Source: a virus. From it: 28,636 bases of DNA. Made by a program: the position numbers and the translations under genes. The stretch lies in IMG/VR virus record IMGVR_UViG_3300011114_000882, positions 1 through 28,636 of that record; one strand, given 5' to 3'. The notes under the pieces were generated by a model. That model was not told the DNA's origin. It did no database searches and saw only the letters and a program-made list of their open reading frames with translations. Positions 16,479 through 27,143 of this stretch are shown here, one piece after another. The first letter of the stretch is position 1. The number at the start of each line of letters is the position of its first letter.

Positions 16479-17966
16479 ATGTCCACCAGCAACACAGTTG
16501 TAGATACCGCTACTACACAAAGCCAGATAGACTCTTATCTTAATACCTTATCTCAAAAGTATTTAGCTAATGACGTATATATTGTTTCTGGTACCAATAG
16601 CGGTATTGTATCTGCTAGTGTAACTGCTTTATCTCCATATAGTAATCTATCTAATCGGTATTACCCTACAGTAGCAGGCATTTCTAATAAAGGCATTAAT
16701 TTAATGACCCGTGCCCAGTTAGGGGGGTATTTTGTACCAAGTAATTTAGGTGCTTCTCAGTACCTTGCTAAAAATATAACTTATACATTTAATTCTGATC
16801 AAATAAAAAATGGTGAAGTATATCACTTCATTGAACCAACGAGATTCAATAAAGGCCGTGGATTAACCCAAAAGGACCAAGGGAACGTAATAGATCACCT
16901 CATTAACATAGACTGGATCAAAGCTAGTAATGTATCTGAGTATTACAATGGTAATATTATTAATACAGATACTTTTCAAAAGTTCTTACCGTATCAATCA
17001 GTATATGAGACCAGAAAATCGGATAGTAACGGGGTGGTAAATGCCCGTAATGATTTTGAATTTTGGCATGGGGATAAAAAACAAACTTGGACGGAGTCTA
17101 ATAGTGCTACCAAATTAACCCCTGAAAAGTATTTTGATTTAGCTTCCCGGATACAAGGATTAGTAACCACTACTGGTAAAGAATTGTATTCCTGGAACAC
17201 TGATGTATTTGGTAATCAGTATGCGCTTTATAAAACTATAACCAACCCACACTCTTTATATGACTCTACCACAGCAACTGGTTTGTTATGGGTTAAGACT
17301 ATTGATGATACTATAAGTCTTGCACCTTCTGGATTAAATTTAATATATAATGCCCATAAAAACAGTATCACTGATTATAGCCAATTAACCGGTAATAATA
17401 TTATTAATTTTGAAGTGTTCTTTGATACTTTAGTAATACAACTATCAAGCTCTATACTATACGAAAAAATTACTTTTAATTACAATAACTATACTATTGA
17501 GCAATCTTTACAAAACTTTCAAGCTCTTAATATAGGCAATACCAACAGTAACGCCCTATCTACTCAAACCTTAAACTCTATATACGGTATCCCTGGACCT
17601 ACTGCTAACACTTATTACGGCGGTAACTGGTATAGTGGGAATGAAAAGCTTATAACTATTTGCACATTACTCTCTACCACTTTAAGTGGTACTAGTACCT
17701 CTATTATCAGTACCAGCGGGCTTTCAAGCTTTATAATACCAGTATTGTATAGACTAGATCTTAATAATCCCCAGGAACGGGTAAGAATATACCCAACTAA
17801 TGATACTGATTTTACTGAATATGTTTACCCGCTTTCTAATGTAAGTTATATGGAAGCGCCGGTGTTTTGCTATAACGAAGATACTAAACTTTACTTAACC
17901 ACTTTTATTTCTTTTTCAGGAGTAAGCCAGCAAGTAAATCTTATTAACTATAAAATAAACGCGTAA
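16479..17966 (+). CDS. Tail/virion protein of unknown function
   Basis: This gene encodes 495 residues. No family was recognised. The sequence is Asn/Thr/Ser/Tyr-rich and mostly beta by appearance, as expected for an appendage or baseplate protein. Landmarks are a helical N-terminus ([18 protein letters not shown]), NEFW-like [15 protein letters not shown] in the middle, [18 protein letters not shown], and a C-terminal [20 protein letters not shown]. There is no signal peptide or membrane segment. It follows a GATAAATA element, and its stop overlaps the next start (TAATG), so the two are translationally coupled. The context between a fibre and a repeat-linker adhesin suggests a structural or attachment role. 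Confidence 0.7.
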   Translation: MSTSNTVVDTATTQSQIDSYLNTLSQKYLANDVYIVSGTNSGIVSASVTALSPYSNLSNRYYPTVAGISNKGINLMTRAQLGGYFVPSNLGASQYLAKNITYTFNSDQIKNGEVYHFIEPTRFNKGRGLTQKDQGNVIDHLINIDWIKASNVSEYYNGNIINTDTFQKFLPYQSVYETRKSDSNGVVNARNDFEFWHGDKKQTWTESNSATKLTPEKYFDLASRIQGLVTTTGKELYSWNTDVFGNQYALYKTITNPHSLYDSTTATGLLWVKTIDDTISLAPSGLNLIYNAHKNSITDYSQLTGNNIINFEVFFDTLVIQLSSSILYEKITFNYNNYTIEQSLQNFQALNIGNTNSNALSTQTLNSIYGIPGPTANTYYGGNWYSGNEKLITICTLLSTTLSGTSTSIISTSGLSSFIIPVLYRLDLNNPQERVRIYPTNDTDFTEYVYPLSNVSYMEAPVFCYNEDTKLYLTTFISFSGVSQQVNLINYKINA

Positions 17967-19690
17967 TGTCTGTCACCACATTTACATTTCCAACTTCTGC
18001 AAGAAACTCGCTTACTAATATAAGCGGGACGGCACCATTTACAATAGTATTTCAGCCGAGCGCTATGGATGTTGGTACTAATGTTATAGGTAATATTACC
18101 TATGGGCTATCTGGCGGGGCTAGTTATATTAAACAGTATACATACTACTCTCTAGCTGCCGCTTTAGCAAATCCAAATAATGTTGATAGCCGCAGTAATT
18201 TTCCTTATACTTTTTATAATTCGGTTTCCGGTCAAACTATAACCACTATAACAGTCTCCGCTACTCTTATTCCAAGCTTAGAAATAGTGGTATATACTAT
18301 TGATGTTTATACTTCAAGTCCTTGGTTAACTAAAACCCCATTAGCTGCTGGTAGCGACAGTGTTTTTAATACAGTACATTTAATTAAAAGTAGAGCTTGG
18401 AGCACTTATAATAATCAAATAATAGTTGCTGAAGGCAAAATTACAAGTCTTTCTGCTAGTCAAATAATACTATTTAATACGTCCGATATAGTTTCTGCTG
18501 CTGTCTTTAAACCAGTTGAGCCTAATCTTCCGGTACCGTCAGTTACTCCGTCGATAACACCTAGTGTTACAGTAACACCTACCCCCACTGTTACTCCTAC
18601 TGTCACTCCTACTGTTACACCTACCGTTACCGTTACTCCTACCGTTACACCTACCGTAACACCTACCGTAACACCTACCGTTACCCCTACCGTTACCGTT
18701 ACTCCTACTGTAACGCCTACCGTTACCCCTACAGTTACCGTAACACCTACGGTAACCCCGACAAAAACCCCGACACCTACTCCTACGGTAACCCCGACAG
18801 TAACTCCGACGATTACCCCTAGTATAACTATTACACCAACAGTAACACCTACAGTTACACCTACAGTTACACCCACTGTAACACCTACCATAACTCCAAG
18901 TATTACTCCAAGTATTACTCCAAGTATAACTATTACGCCTACAGTTACACCTACAGTTACACCCACTGTAACACCTACCATAACTCCAAGTATTACTCCA
19001 AGTATTACTCCAAGTATAACTATTACGCCTACGGTAACACCTACAGTAACACCTACCGTTACACCTAGTGTAACTCCTTCTTTATCCCCACCACCGCCTA
19101 GCCCTACACCTACCCCGACAGTAACTCCTACACCTACCCCGGCTAGTGGGTTATGCGATACGTACGAGTATTATACTACGGCAGGTGTTGATAATTTATC
19201 TGTTTACCTTTGTGTTAACGAAGGCGCTGCGACCCAGCAAAACGTAAATAGCGGCGACCAGCTTTGCCTTTGGAACGCATCGCAACCTTTCCCTGTTAAC
19301 CCTGGTAATTTTGGTTCGTGGACTCGAGTTGGGGATTGTTATGTACCACCAACCCCTAGTGTTACTCCTTCTGTAACGCCCACGGTAACACCTTCTGTTA
19401 CTCCTAGCAATACTCCCGCCCCTACTCCAGGATCTTCACCGTCTCCTACACCTAGTATAACTCCTACCGTAACTCCTACACCCTCTCCTTCCCCAATACC
19501 TTGCTATTTGTATAAAATCTACGCTGATAACGACACGGGGCTTATAGCGTATACCTATACTAGTTGCGCTGGAAATGTTATTTCAGTATCGTCTAGCGGT
19601 TATATACCAGGACAATATGATGAAGTATGTGCGCGTGTTAATACAGTTAGCTCTTTCCAGACCGTTACAGGCGGTACTGTGAGCTGTTAA
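17966..19690 (+). CDS. Adhesin-like tail protein: N-terminal domain, Pro-Thr-Val-Thr linkers, two four-cysteine modules
   Basis: This gene encodes 574 residues. Residues 1-190 form a beta-rich domain with [12 protein letters not shown] near the start, possibly a degenerate PKD-like fold. Residues about 191-396 are a Pro-Thr-Val-Thr linker containing [14 protein letters not shown] blocks. A 62-residue module (397-458; Cys at 397, 416, 434 and 458) follows, then a second Pro/Thr linker (about 459-512) and a final 62-residue module (513-574; Cys at 513, 534, 555 and 574). The same kind of module opens the 1033-residue protein encoded at 23505. The layout resembles rod-like linkers that present small disulfide or metal-bound heads. 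The ATG overlaps the previous stop. Binding target unknown. Confidence 0.8.
   Translation: MSVTTFTFPTSARNSLTNISGTAPFTIVFQPSAMDVGTNVIGNITYGLSGGASYIKQYTYYSLAAALANPNNVDSRSNFPYTFYNSVSGQTITTITVSATLIPSLEIVVYTIDVYTSSPWLTKTPLAAGSDSVFNTVHLIKSRAWSTYNNQIIVAEGKITSLSASQIILFNTSDIVSAAVFKPVEPNLPVPSVTPSITPSVTVTPTPTVTPTVTPTVTPTVTVTPTVTPTVTPTVTPTVTPTVTVTPTVTPTVTPTVTVTPTVTPTKTPTPTPTVTPTVTPTITPSITITPTVTPTVTPTVTPTVTPTITPSITPSITPSITITPTVTPTVTPTVTPTITPSITPSITPSITITPTVTPTVTPTVTPSVTPSLSPPPPSPTPTPTVTPTPTPASGLCDTYEYYTTAGVDNLSVYLCVNEGAATQQNVNSGDQLCLWNASQPFPVNPGNFGSWTRVGDCYVPPTPSVTPSVTPTVTPSVTPSNTPAPTPGSSPSPTPSITPTVTPTPSPSPIPCYLYKIYADNDTGLIAYTYTSCAGNVISVSSSGYIPGQYDEVCARVNTVSSFQTVTGGTVSC
18535..19150 (+). repeat. Pro-Thr-Val-Thr coding repeat array
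   Basis: Short repeats of ACACCTACNGTN type encode Pro-Thr-Val-Thr-Pro. The same codon pattern occurs again at about 19340-19501 in this gene and at 23688-23890 and 24142-24300 in another gene. Antisense open readings of Val-Gly repeats across it are by-products. Confidence 0.9.
18851..19030 (+). repeat. Perfect 90-bp tandem duplication
   Basis: Positions 18851-18940 and 18941-19030 are identical base for base, and each encodes the same 30 residues. Other parts of the array vary at third positions, so this copy event must be recent or kept uniform. Confidence 0.95.
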
Positions 19691-19702
19691 TTTTAAACTT
19701 TT

Positions 19703-19924
19703 ATGTTAACGTTTACCGAAATTCACGAAAGTATACAAGCGAATAGAATTGCTTTGAAAGAAAAAAAATTCTGCCTCACGCTTAATGGTATTATTGTGCC
19801 GATTCGTGGTGTTCACAGTATACAACCTGTTAATGGGGATCAAGAGCTTTGGGCAATCCCGCAGGACCCAGATGTTGCGTATATACAGATAAAAGAATCT
19901 GACGCCATTACTATACTACCATAA
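19703..19924 (+). CDS. Small unknown protein in the tail gene run
   Basis: This gene encodes 73 residues, begins MLTFTEIHESIQANRIALKE and then has a beta-like part with FCLTLNGIIVPIRGVHSIQP. It lies 12 nt after the adhesin-like gene and 27 nt before the large LamG-containing gene, and it has no repeats. It could be a tail-assembly chaperone or a small structural subunit; neither is supported by a motif. No Shine-Dalgarno. Confidence 0.6.
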   Translation: MLTFTEIHESIQANRIALKEKKFCLTLNGIIVPIRGVHSIQPVNGDQELWAIPQDPDVAYIQIKESDAITILP

Positions 19925-19937
19925 TTTAAACCTCTCA

Positions 19938-19944
19938 CTAAATA
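19938..19944 (+). promoter_or_regulatory. Late-like promoter element (CTAAATA)
   Basis: CTAAATA ends exactly 7 nt before the ATG of the 1166-residue gene and is identical to the minus-strand element at 9055-9061 in both sequence and spacing. Confidence 0.5.
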
Positions 19945-19951
19945 TAACTAT

Positions 19952-22900
19952 ATGATTCTTAGCGCTGCACCTATTATACTCGATTACGGTTATGATAATA
20001 ATATATCCGTTAATAGTGGTGTGGTATATACCTTTGATCTTTTAAACTTTAGTAACACCCCAGCACTTTTAAGCGCAAAAGATGTAACTCTTAATCAAGA
20101 TCAATTATTAATACTAACTAATAGTATTAAACTTCAAGATTATTTTGATCCTGTTTTTGTTCCTTCCCCATCGCAATACGTGTATGGTTCTTTATTACAA
20201 AACAGCGATGGTAGCTATCTTTACGTAACTGACCCGGTTAATACTGGCGCGAGTATTTCCACTACTACCAATTTAAACTCTGCCACTGTATTTAACTTTT
20301 ATTTCCCGGCTTCTGCTAATAAAGTACAGATATTTTACACTGTTAATAATACTGATGGCACCTCTACTGATTTATATTTAATTAATAATAGTAATACTAA
20401 TACTATCTCAGGTAACGAAATTCTGCTTAATACTAATTACTATACTTATTATTATATATTGAGCGGGTCCTCTCTGTCTTTACTCACTTTAAACCCGCTT
20501 ATGTCGGGCAAATGGTTAAATAAAAGCTTAAATTTTGCAACTTTAACTGCAGCTTCTCCTAATGACTTAACAGTACCCGCTACTAATATTTTTAAAGCTA
20601 CTAGATTTAATAATGAAAATTTTGGTTATGAACTACAAAAAACTGGTCAATCTGATTCAGTAAAATATAATAAAACAAATAACTCTTTAGACATAAGCAA
20701 TACCTCAGGCAGCTTAAAATATAATTACCTTATTAGCTCTGCATTTAAGACCCTTTCAGCAGACACTCAAAGTTTAAGCGCTAATGCGGCAGTATTAAAA
20801 AACTATTACTCTCCTGAGCATAACCAGACTGCAGTACTTGATGTGCCTCTACGTTCTTATACTAAAATATATACCGGATTAAATGAAACTGCCGGCCACG
20901 ACAAAATATATTTAGGTTATAATGCTTCTACTGCTAAAATTAATTTCTTTAAAGACGGTAGTACATATTTTCATTACCCTAACGATACACAAACTCTTAA
21001 ATTATCGGCCTCTACTTTAATTGATTATGGCGCATATGCTGATGTTATTCCCGCTCGTTCAGATAAAATATTTAAGAAAGTAGCTAATTATAAAACTTTC
21101 ACTAACTGGGGGGATAGTACTAATAAACCTCAAAATGGTATGTATTTTTGTTCTTGGTTGTCAGCAGGTACCGACTCTCAAGGTAGTTTAAATACCACTA
21201 CAAGACCAGTTTGGATAGATCGTTATTATGATCCTAAGCATATAAACATAACTAGTATTAATTTAACTACGATTACGACTCTTTCTGCTGTATTAACTAA
21301 TAGTACAAATAATTACCCCAATATAATATGGGATACTCCTTCGGCGTTAACCCTGGAGCCTGGGGTATTATATTATTATCATAGAATTGGAGATACTGAT
21401 AATGAAAGTACTGTTGATAGCCTTTCAGGGTTACTGTATCATATAAATGAATGGGGCCCTAACTTAGTTAACAAAGTAAATTTTTTATCCGCAGGTAAGA
21501 TTCCTTCTTTTACTAATAGTAACTCTGCAATTGATATAACTGTAAAAACCCCTTATTATAATATAAACAATACGTATGGGTATTTAAATACTAATGAGCA
21601 AGATTTCTCTAATAACAAAGGTAATACTTTATCATTTTTTGCTTACAATAATGACTGGAGCAATTTAAAAGGCGATCAAATACTTGGTAACTACTTCGGT
21701 GGTGGTATGGGCATATTTGTTAATACCCCTATTTTAACTCCCTTTTTTACGGTGGGGGCTTATGACTACGCTTTAAGTGCAGGTACTGTTCGTACATTTA
21801 ACGCAGATCTTACATTATTAAACTACGAAACATATACCACATTTTCTTCTGCGGGTAACACCCCGGCTTTAAGCGCGTATGCAACCCCGGAATTTGTATT
21901 AAAAGGTAATTATGATGAAAGTTACCATGTAATCGATAATTCAGGACCGCATTATTTATCCACGTTTGACCCAGATGATTTATTAACGAGTAAAATATCT
22001 TTAACTGGTATATCTTTAACTACCACCTCATTATTTTCAGCGAGTAAGATTGTAAATGCATATTTAATTAATAAAGACTCATCGACTAGTAATACTTACA
22101 TAGTACTTAAAAACCATAAAGCTAATAATAGTGTAACTTATAATAAATTTGTATTATCTGCTACTTCGGGTATTACTACAGTAAGTTTAGTATCTTCAGT
22201 TACTTCGTCTGATTCAGCTATTTTGTCTGCTTATAATAATTTTACAGTAGATCTTTCAGGCTTGCCTAGATATTATAATAGCAATATACCTGTAACATAT
22301 GCGCCAGCAGTAAGTGGATATGAGCAATGGAAAGGCACGGAAGCTTGTATAACTAGCACCAACACATTATTTTCTCTTTATGGTAATGGTACTTCTGCAA
22401 CATCGGCGACTGCGTGGTATATAGCGAAAGACAATATACCTATATTAGGGGTTAATAATCCTGAGTGTATTAATTGCGATCAAGAAGATAACCTCTGGGT
22501 TACCTACAACACTAACTTTTTAGCCAAACTCAATACAGACGGTAAAATTCTTTGGAGTAAACAAATTAATACTAGTGATAGTATTATAACTCCATATAGT
22601 ATTCGTAATATTAATTTTATTGCGCAAGAGTCTACAGATAATACTATTTCTTATTATGCTTTAATACTCGACGGTAGAACTCAAACTATTTATAAAGTAG
22701 ATACTGATGGTAATGTAGTTAAAAAGCTTTATATTAATGGGCTATTACCTGGCGGTGATTGTACTGGTTTTGATTATCAAAGAAAGTACATTAAACCAAC
22801 TATTAGCACCCCAGGCATTAAAGCCAAACTTGTTGTAAAAGACTCTACTCTAGCAGTACCGGTTCCTATATATTATACATTAAATTACAGTGTATCCGGA

Positions 22901-23452
22901 CTAGCAGTAGGTTGGCATCATTTTGCCTTAACATATAATGAAGTTAATACTGCAAAGCTTTATGTAGATGGTAACATAGTTAATCAAACTACATACACAA
23001 ACCCCACAACTGGTATCTCTTATCGTATATACAATTATAAAAATAACCCACAAATAAATATAGGGACAAGTAGCTTTAAAACCGGTATTTTGAGTGAGTG
23101 GATACAGACTACTGAAACATACACATATAGTGGCAAAATAGCAGATATACGCTTTTATAATATAGCTTTAAATAACTCTGATATACGCGCTATTTCTAAG
23201 AGCTATCAACACAATCAATTTAATAATCTTTCCTGGATAGTAGATGCGCCGGTTAGAGGATATATAGAAGAAATCGAGAGGTTTTTCTTACATAGAATGC
23301 CTGGTTCTAAATCTCCGTATTTTAACATAAAAATTAAGAATTCAAGTATTGCAGACCCAGCAGTACGGGCTATTGCAGAAAATAACATTAGAAACACAGT
23401 TAACAATATAGCACCAGCATATACTCAATTGCTCTCTATAATCTGGGAGTAA
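19952..23452 (+). CDS. Large tail/adhesin protein with propeller-like and LamG-like domains
   Basis: This gene encodes 1166 residues. Most of the first 800 are beta-rich with many Asn, Thr and Ser and no obvious repeats. Around 839-925, NPECINCDQEDNLWVTYN, KLNTDGKILW and YKVDTDGNVVKKLYINGL look like blades of a beta propeller. Residues about 950-1085 form a LamG/concanavalin-like domain: GWHHFALTYNEVNTAKLYVDG followed by SGKIADIRFYNIALNNSDI. The C-terminal 60 residues have EEIERFFLHRMPGSKSPYF and end in a helical APAYTQLLSIIWE. LamG-like domains often bind sugars, so host-surface binding is plausible but unproven. The last residues may anchor it to the tail. Confidence 0.8.
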   Translation: MILSAAPIILDYGYDNNISVNSGVVYTFDLLNFSNTPALLSAKDVTLNQDQLLILTNSIKLQDYFDPVFVPSPSQYVYGSLLQNSDGSYLYVTDPVNTGASISTTTNLNSATVFNFYFPASANKVQIFYTVNNTDGTSTDLYLINNSNTNTISGNEILLNTNYYTYYYILSGSSLSLLTLNPLMSGKWLNKSLNFATLTAASPNDLTVPATNIFKATRFNNENFGYELQKTGQSDSVKYNKTNNSLDISNTSGSLKYNYLISSAFKTLSADTQSLSANAAVLKNYYSPEHNQTAVLDVPLRSYTKIYTGLNETAGHDKIYLGYNASTAKINFFKDGSTYFHYPNDTQTLKLSASTLIDYGAYADVIPARSDKIFKKVANYKTFTNWGDSTNKPQNGMYFCSWLSAGTDSQGSLNTTTRPVWIDRYYDPKHINITSINLTTITTLSAVLTNSTNNYPNIIWDTPSALTLEPGVLYYYHRIGDTDNESTVDSLSGLLYHINEWGPNLVNKVNFLSAGKIPSFTNSNSAIDITVKTPYYNINNTYGYLNTNEQDFSNNKGNTLSFFAYNNDWSNLKGDQILGNYFGGGMGIFVNTPILTPFFTVGAYDYALSAGTVRTFNADLTLLNYETYTTFSSAGNTPALSAYATPEFVLKGNYDESYHVIDNSGPHYLSTFDPDDLLTSKISLTGISLTTTSLFSASKIVNAYLINKDSSTSNTYIVLKNHKANNSVTYNKFVLSATSGITTVSLVSSVTSSDSAILSAYNNFTVDLSGLPRYYNSNIPVTYAPAVSGYEQWKGTEACITSTNTLFSLYGNGTSATSATAWYIAKDNIPILGVNNPECINCDQEDNLWVTYNTNFLAKLNTDGKILWSKQINTSDSIITPYSIRNINFIAQESTDNTISYYALILDGRTQTIYKVDTDGNVVKKLYINGLLPGGDCTGFDYQRKYIKPTISTPGIKAKLVVKDSTLAVPVPIYYTLNYSVSGLAVGWHHFALTYNEVNTAKLYVDGNIVNQTTYTNPTTGISYRIYNYKNNPQINIGTSSFKTGILSEWIQTTETYTYSGKIADIRFYNIALNNSDIRAISKSYQHNQFNNLSWIVDAPVRGYIEEIERFFLHRMPGSKSPYFNIKIKNSSIADPAVRAIAENNIRNTVNNIAPAYTQLLSIIWE

Positions 23453-23455
23453 ATA
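23449..23455 (+). promoter_or_regulatory. Late-like promoter element (GTAAATA)
   Basis: GTAAATA includes the stop codon of the preceding gene and ends 6 nt before the ATG of a 13-codon reading frame at 23462, which itself precedes the 1033-residue gene. Because TAA is the stop codon, part of the match could be chance. Confidence 0.35.
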
Positions 23456-23461
23456 TAAACA

Positions 23462-23503
23462 ATGGCAATATTATTTTTTACAAGCACTAAGGGGCTAAAC
23501 TAA
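23462..23503 (+). CDS. Possible 13-residue leader peptide
   Basis: ATG 23462 to TAA 23501-23503 encodes [13 protein letters not shown]. It ends 1 nt before the start of the large downstream gene. It sits where the first start codon after the promoter element would be. It may be a translated leader coupled to the next gene, or simply non-coding leader. Confidence 0.25.
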   Translation: MAILFFTSTKGLN

Positions 23504-23504
23504 A

Positions 23505-26500
23505 ATGGCTTGTACAAATTGGCTATTTACTACCGCTTCTGGATTTGATCCACTCACTATAACACTTTGTGACGGTAATACAGTTTCCATTAACGTTTAT
23601 GACGGGGATATACTCTGTACAAACGATAGTGGTGGTACACCTCCATCATCCGCAGGTACTGGTTCTTGGTCATATGTTTCTGACTGTACCCCATCGCCCA
23701 CTCCTACCCCTACCCCGACAGTAACCCCCACACCCACTGTAACACCTACCCCGACTCCTACACCTACGGTAACCCCTTCCTTATCCCCGCCTCCTACACC
23801 TACGGTAACACCTTCCTTATCCCTGACCCCTACCCCGACAGTAACCCCGACAGTAACCCCGACAGTAACCCCGACAGTAACCCCCTCATCGTCTACTCCT
23901 GGGTTTCTTTTATCTATCAATGGCGGGCAGCTAGGAGTAACAGCTACGACCGGTACCGGTAATTATCCTGCCGGTCAGACCCGTAACTTTAGCGCAACAT
24001 TTGCTGCTGGGTATCAATTAGATTATTGGTCAACAACTCCAACAATAACTATTGTCTCCCAATCTACAATAGGCCAAACATCCTATGGTAGTATTACAAT
24101 GCCGGCTTATGCGCAAAGCATTACACCGGTTGGAAAACTAATCCCCGGAGTATCTCCTACTCCGACGCCCACTCCAACAGTTACTCCTACCCCTGGTACA
24201 TCCCCGGCTCCAACCCCTACTGTTACCCCTACCCCTACTGTTACTCCTACTGTTACTCCTACCCCTACAGTTACCCCTACCCCCGCTCCGTCCCCAATAC
24301 CAGCTCAATTATCAATTTATACTCCCTGGGTTGTAGCTTTAACCGGATCTCCGATCTGGGTTGAAAGTATATACCCAATTAGTAAAAATGTAACCGGGTA
24401 TAATATATTTTATTCTGCAAATGGAGCATTATCATCATCTTATATAGCAAGTGGTGACAAAGAAAACTTTTTACTATACACGTATCTTTCTGCTGCTCCT
24501 GGGAATTCTTATTACACTGTTATTGCTAATTCAACTGCTGGATTTACTGTACTACCTCGCACTCTCTCTAACAGGTTATATATAAAGAATACCTTGCCGA
24601 CGTATAATATTGATAATTATTTTGATCCAGTCACGCAAATACCAACACTACCTTATAGCTTAAATAATGTGCTTGTAGGTTCTAACGAATGGGCAGTAAG
24701 CGATGTAATTAATGGCTCGTTTAGTAAATTAAACGATAACTTTAATTACCTTAGTAATATTGCCCAAGTACTTAAACTTAATAATGAACTTTCTTTAATT
24801 GAATGGACCGCTCAGTTAGTTAATGATAGTATGACAACATTTGTAAGCTTTACCTCGGCGTACTCGTGGAGAACTAATATTGATGGGTTAAATTGGGAAA
24901 ACACGTTTGATAACATTAGCGCTGTCGGTATTGCAGATGGTAATATAAAGGACTTTAAATCTTATCAGTTCACTGACAATTCAGCGCCGGATTATTATAA
25001 TTACATTGCATTTAGCTCATCAGGTATCGTACCGTCTGATCATATACAAATACGTACCAATGATTGGCGCCATACACTTGTATTGAGTGCAACTAGTCTC
25101 GGTAGCAATATTCCTTCGTTTAATTGTATTAGCGCAATTGATGTTCTTAATAATCAATTATATATATTAGACACTGACACCGTTTATAGAGCATCAATTT
25201 CTATTGTACCTGACAACCCCTCTACCTCTAAACTAATCGCGATCAGTCAAGTAGGGGGCGTTTCCGGTACCCGTACATTTAATACAGGCTTTAACACCCC
25301 CACTGAAATTAAAGCGTATGATGATTTAGTTTATGTCTGTGATAGTCTTAATAGCTGTGTTAAAGTTTATAATGCTGCGTTGAGCTGGGTTAAAACATTA
25401 TATGTAGACGCGTTAAGTGGTTATAGCTCCGAACGTATTGAAATTAATAGAGCGGACGACAATGTGTATATACTTGGTAAAACATTTGCTCCAGTACCAC
25501 CTATCATTACTTCGTTAAGTGCTATTGGGGTAGTAAGCGTGGATACCACAGTTTACCGTGTTATATTTGACCACGATGGGTTAAGACTTAAAGACAATAC
25601 TACTAATGTATTATCAGCATTTGCACTATATGGTCTTTTATCTGGCGCCCAAAGTTATGTACAGCTAACTAGTGCAGTAATGCTAAGCGCTGCATATAGC
25701 GCAACCCCCACTGTGACTTATCTAGCTGCCTCTGGTGCCAAGTATACAGATTTTAAAATACAGGCGCTTGGTAACAACAATTTTAATTCGGATCTTTCTA
25801 ATAGTGTGCCGACCCCTAACAATTATTATTTTGGGAGCCCGTACAAGGTGTTTGTAATTAACCCTATAGGAGAGTTAGTTAATTCGTTTAATGTTCCTAA
25901 TAATTTAGAGCATGTAAACGCGGCTTATAATATAAAATCAGATACTGTTATCAATAAAATGGTAATTGATCCGACCGGGGCGTTTTTATATTTTATTACT
26001 AAAGATAACATCTACAAGTATCTTACGAGTGGCACAGCTTTAAATCGAATAACTAACCCAAGTAAGTCTAGCAATAGCCTAGGAACATCAGAAAATATTG
26101 CTACTGGTTATATTGATGATAGACTTAACTTTTATGTATGCGCTGATAAACGTATCTTTAAATATGTAGACATACCCGAAACATTAGATTTGTTTGATGT
26201 AGACTCAATAAACAGTTTAATTCTGCCACTTTCAAGTATTAATATTAACCCAAATGAATTTATACAGGATTGGGTTTATAATAAGAGTATAATGCGTTTA
26301 TTACAAAATCACGAAATACTTTATAAAGCAATAAAATATAAATACAATATCAATCTTGATCGTAATGGCAATTTAATTAATACTGATGGAGGTGCGTCAA
26401 GCTTTACAGTAGTTGGGTTAAGTGGTATTGATCTTGCAGTACCTTTTAGTGTAGATCAAAACTTTTTCATACACAGTAACGAGTTTGTAACCTCTACGGT

Positions 26501-26606
26501 TATTAATAGAGCATTAACTAATATCTATGCTTTACAGAACAATATGCTCGCGCTTATATCGCCACGAGTTAACCGGGCATTACCTCAGCCGAATAACGAC
26601 CTTTAA
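23505..26606 (+). CDS. Large tail/adhesin protein: four-cysteine module, Pro-Thr linkers, InlB-type repeat, propeller-like region
   Basis: This gene encodes 1033 residues. Residues 3-61 are a four-cysteine module (Cys 3, 22, 38, 61) with [14 protein letters not shown], homologous to modules in the 574-residue protein. Pro/Thr linkers lie at about 62-132 and 213-265. Between them (about 134-210), [20 protein letters not shown] and [10 protein letters not shown] resemble a bacterial InlB-type surface repeat. Residues about 370-500 include [19 protein letters not shown] and [10 protein letters not shown]. About 530-670 and 780-890 show NHL-like segments ([34 protein letters not shown]). The C-terminus has [19 protein letters not shown] and looks more helical. 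This is probably a host-contacting tail appendage. The stop overlaps the convergent small gene by 4 nt. Confidence 0.8.
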   Translation: MACTNWLFTTASGFDPLTITLCDGNTVSINVYDGDILCTNDSGGTPPSSAGTGSWSYVSDCTPSPTPTPTPTVTPTPTVTPTPTPTPTVTPSLSPPPTPTVTPSLSLTPTPTVTPTVTPTVTPTVTPSSSTPGFLLSINGGQLGVTATTGTGNYPAGQTRNFSATFAAGYQLDYWSTTPTITIVSQSTIGQTSYGSITMPAYAQSITPVGKLIPGVSPTPTPTPTVTPTPGTSPAPTPTVTPTPTVTPTVTPTPTVTPTPAPSPIPAQLSIYTPWVVALTGSPIWVESIYPISKNVTGYNIFYSANGALSSSYIASGDKENFLLYTYLSAAPGNSYYTVIANSTAGFTVLPRTLSNRLYIKNTLPTYNIDNYFDPVTQIPTLPYSLNNVLVGSNEWAVSDVINGSFSKLNDNFNYLSNIAQVLKLNNELSLIEWTAQLVNDSMTTFVSFTSAYSWRTNIDGLNWENTFDNISAVGIADGNIKDFKSYQFTDNSAPDYYNYIAFSSSGIVPSDHIQIRTNDWRHTLVLSATSLGSNIPSFNCISAIDVLNNQLYILDTDTVYRASISIVPDNPSTSKLIAISQVGGVSGTRTFNTGFNTPTEIKAYDDLVYVCDSLNSCVKVYNAALSWVKTLYVDALSGYSSERIEINRADDNVYILGKTFAPVPPIITSLSAIGVVSVDTTVYRVIFDHDGLRLKDNTTNVLSAFALYGLLSGAQSYVQLTSAVMLSAAYSATPTVTYLAASGAKYTDFKIQALGNNNFNSDLSNSVPTPNNYYFGSPYKVFVINPIGELVNSFNVPNNLEHVNAAYNIKSDTVINKMVIDPTGAFLYFITKDNIYKYLTSGTALNRITNPSKSSNSLGTSENIATGYIDDRLNFYVCADKRIFKYVDIPETLDLFDVDSINSLILPLSSININPNEFIQDWVYNKSIMRLLQNHEILYKAIKYKYNINLDRNGNLINTDGGASSFTVVGLSGIDLAVPFSVDQNFFIHSNEFVTSTVINRALTNIYALQNNMLALISPRVNRALPQPNNDL

Positions 26607-26821
26607 GGGTTAAATCCCTTCTGAAAGTCAAACTTAAGAGCGCGGGTACTTGCCTCTATTATTCTTATTACTAATTGGTTATCTTGCGCGTTGCATTTAA
26701 ACATTGCTTTTTTATGGGCCTCATACTCATCTTTAGCCTGTATACCAATTTCCTTTAAATTAATCTGTTCTGTAGTATTTTCATCGTATACACCTAGAGT
26801 AGCGATATAAAGAGTATTCAT
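26603..26821 (-). CDS. Small unknown protein of T4-like phage type
   Basis: This gene encodes 72 residues, begins [20 protein letters not shown] and ends FDFQKGFNP. The order strand, acidic loop, [11 protein letters not shown] helix, then LVIRIIEA strand suggests a compact alpha/beta fold. Similar short proteins occur in T4-like phages as far as I recall, with no known role. It converges with the adhesin gene, sharing 4 nt at the stops. A CATAAATA element lies 23 nt upstream of its ATG. Confidence 0.65.
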   Translation of the reverse strand: MNTLYIATLGVYDENTTEQINLKEIGIQAKDEYEAHKKAMFKCNAQDNQLVIRIIEASTRALKFDFQKGFNP

Positions 26822-26844
26822 GCTGGATTATGGGATATTGCAAA

Positions 26845-26852
26845 TATTTATG
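26845..26852 (-). promoter_or_regulatory. T4-late-like promoter element (CATAAATA), minus strand
   Basis: On the minus strand CATAAATA matches 7 of 8 bases of the T4 late octamer. It ends 23 nt before the ATG at 26821, a longer leader than for the other elements here. Confidence 0.45.
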
Positions 26853-26900
26853 TGTAATTTTAGTAAAGCAAGTAGAAATAATTAGAACCTCTATTATAAT

Positions 26901-27137
26901 ATGCAGGTAAATATGAATACTATAATGGAAAATGCAATCGTGCGTGATATTACAACTCGCACGTTAGGTGATGAAAGCGTTGAACAGCGTATGTCTGCTG
27001 TTCGTCGTCGTTTTAGTGCAACTAAGTACAATGTGCTTGGTTTCATTAATCGCACTAGCCAAGTAGTTCTTGAGCCACGCTTCTATAATGTGCGTGATGT
27101 CAAGGGCCGCTGGGCTAAGGTTCGTCAAGCTCGTTAA
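26901..27137 (+). CDS. Small arginine-rich protein with highly biased codons
   Basis: Up to 78 residues. Starts are possible at 26901 (MQVNMNTIM), 26913 and 26925 (MENAIVRDITTRT). TATAAT ends directly before 26901, so if that is a -10 box the true start is 26913 or 26925. There are 12 arginines, including RRR, all coded by CGT or CGC, whereas AGA and other A-rich codons are used freely elsewhere. That and the perfect 15-bp terminator just after the stop suggest strong expression. The middle reads KYNVLGFINRTSQVVLEPRF and the end is basic (GRWAKVRQAR). Binding to nucleic acid or host RNA polymerase is conceivable. No family recognised. Confidence 0.7.
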   Translation: MQVNMNTIMENAIVRDITTRTLGDESVEQRMSAVRRRFSATKYNVLGFINRTSQVVLEPRFYNVRDVKGRWAKVRQAR

Positions 27138-27143
27138 ACTATC

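Noticed and set aside
18460-18981. Antisense open frame of Val-Gly repeats (and the similar one at 23597-23920)
   Set aside because: It is the reverse reading of the Pro-Thr-Val-Thr array; low-complexity repeats keep several frames open. No start context or family.
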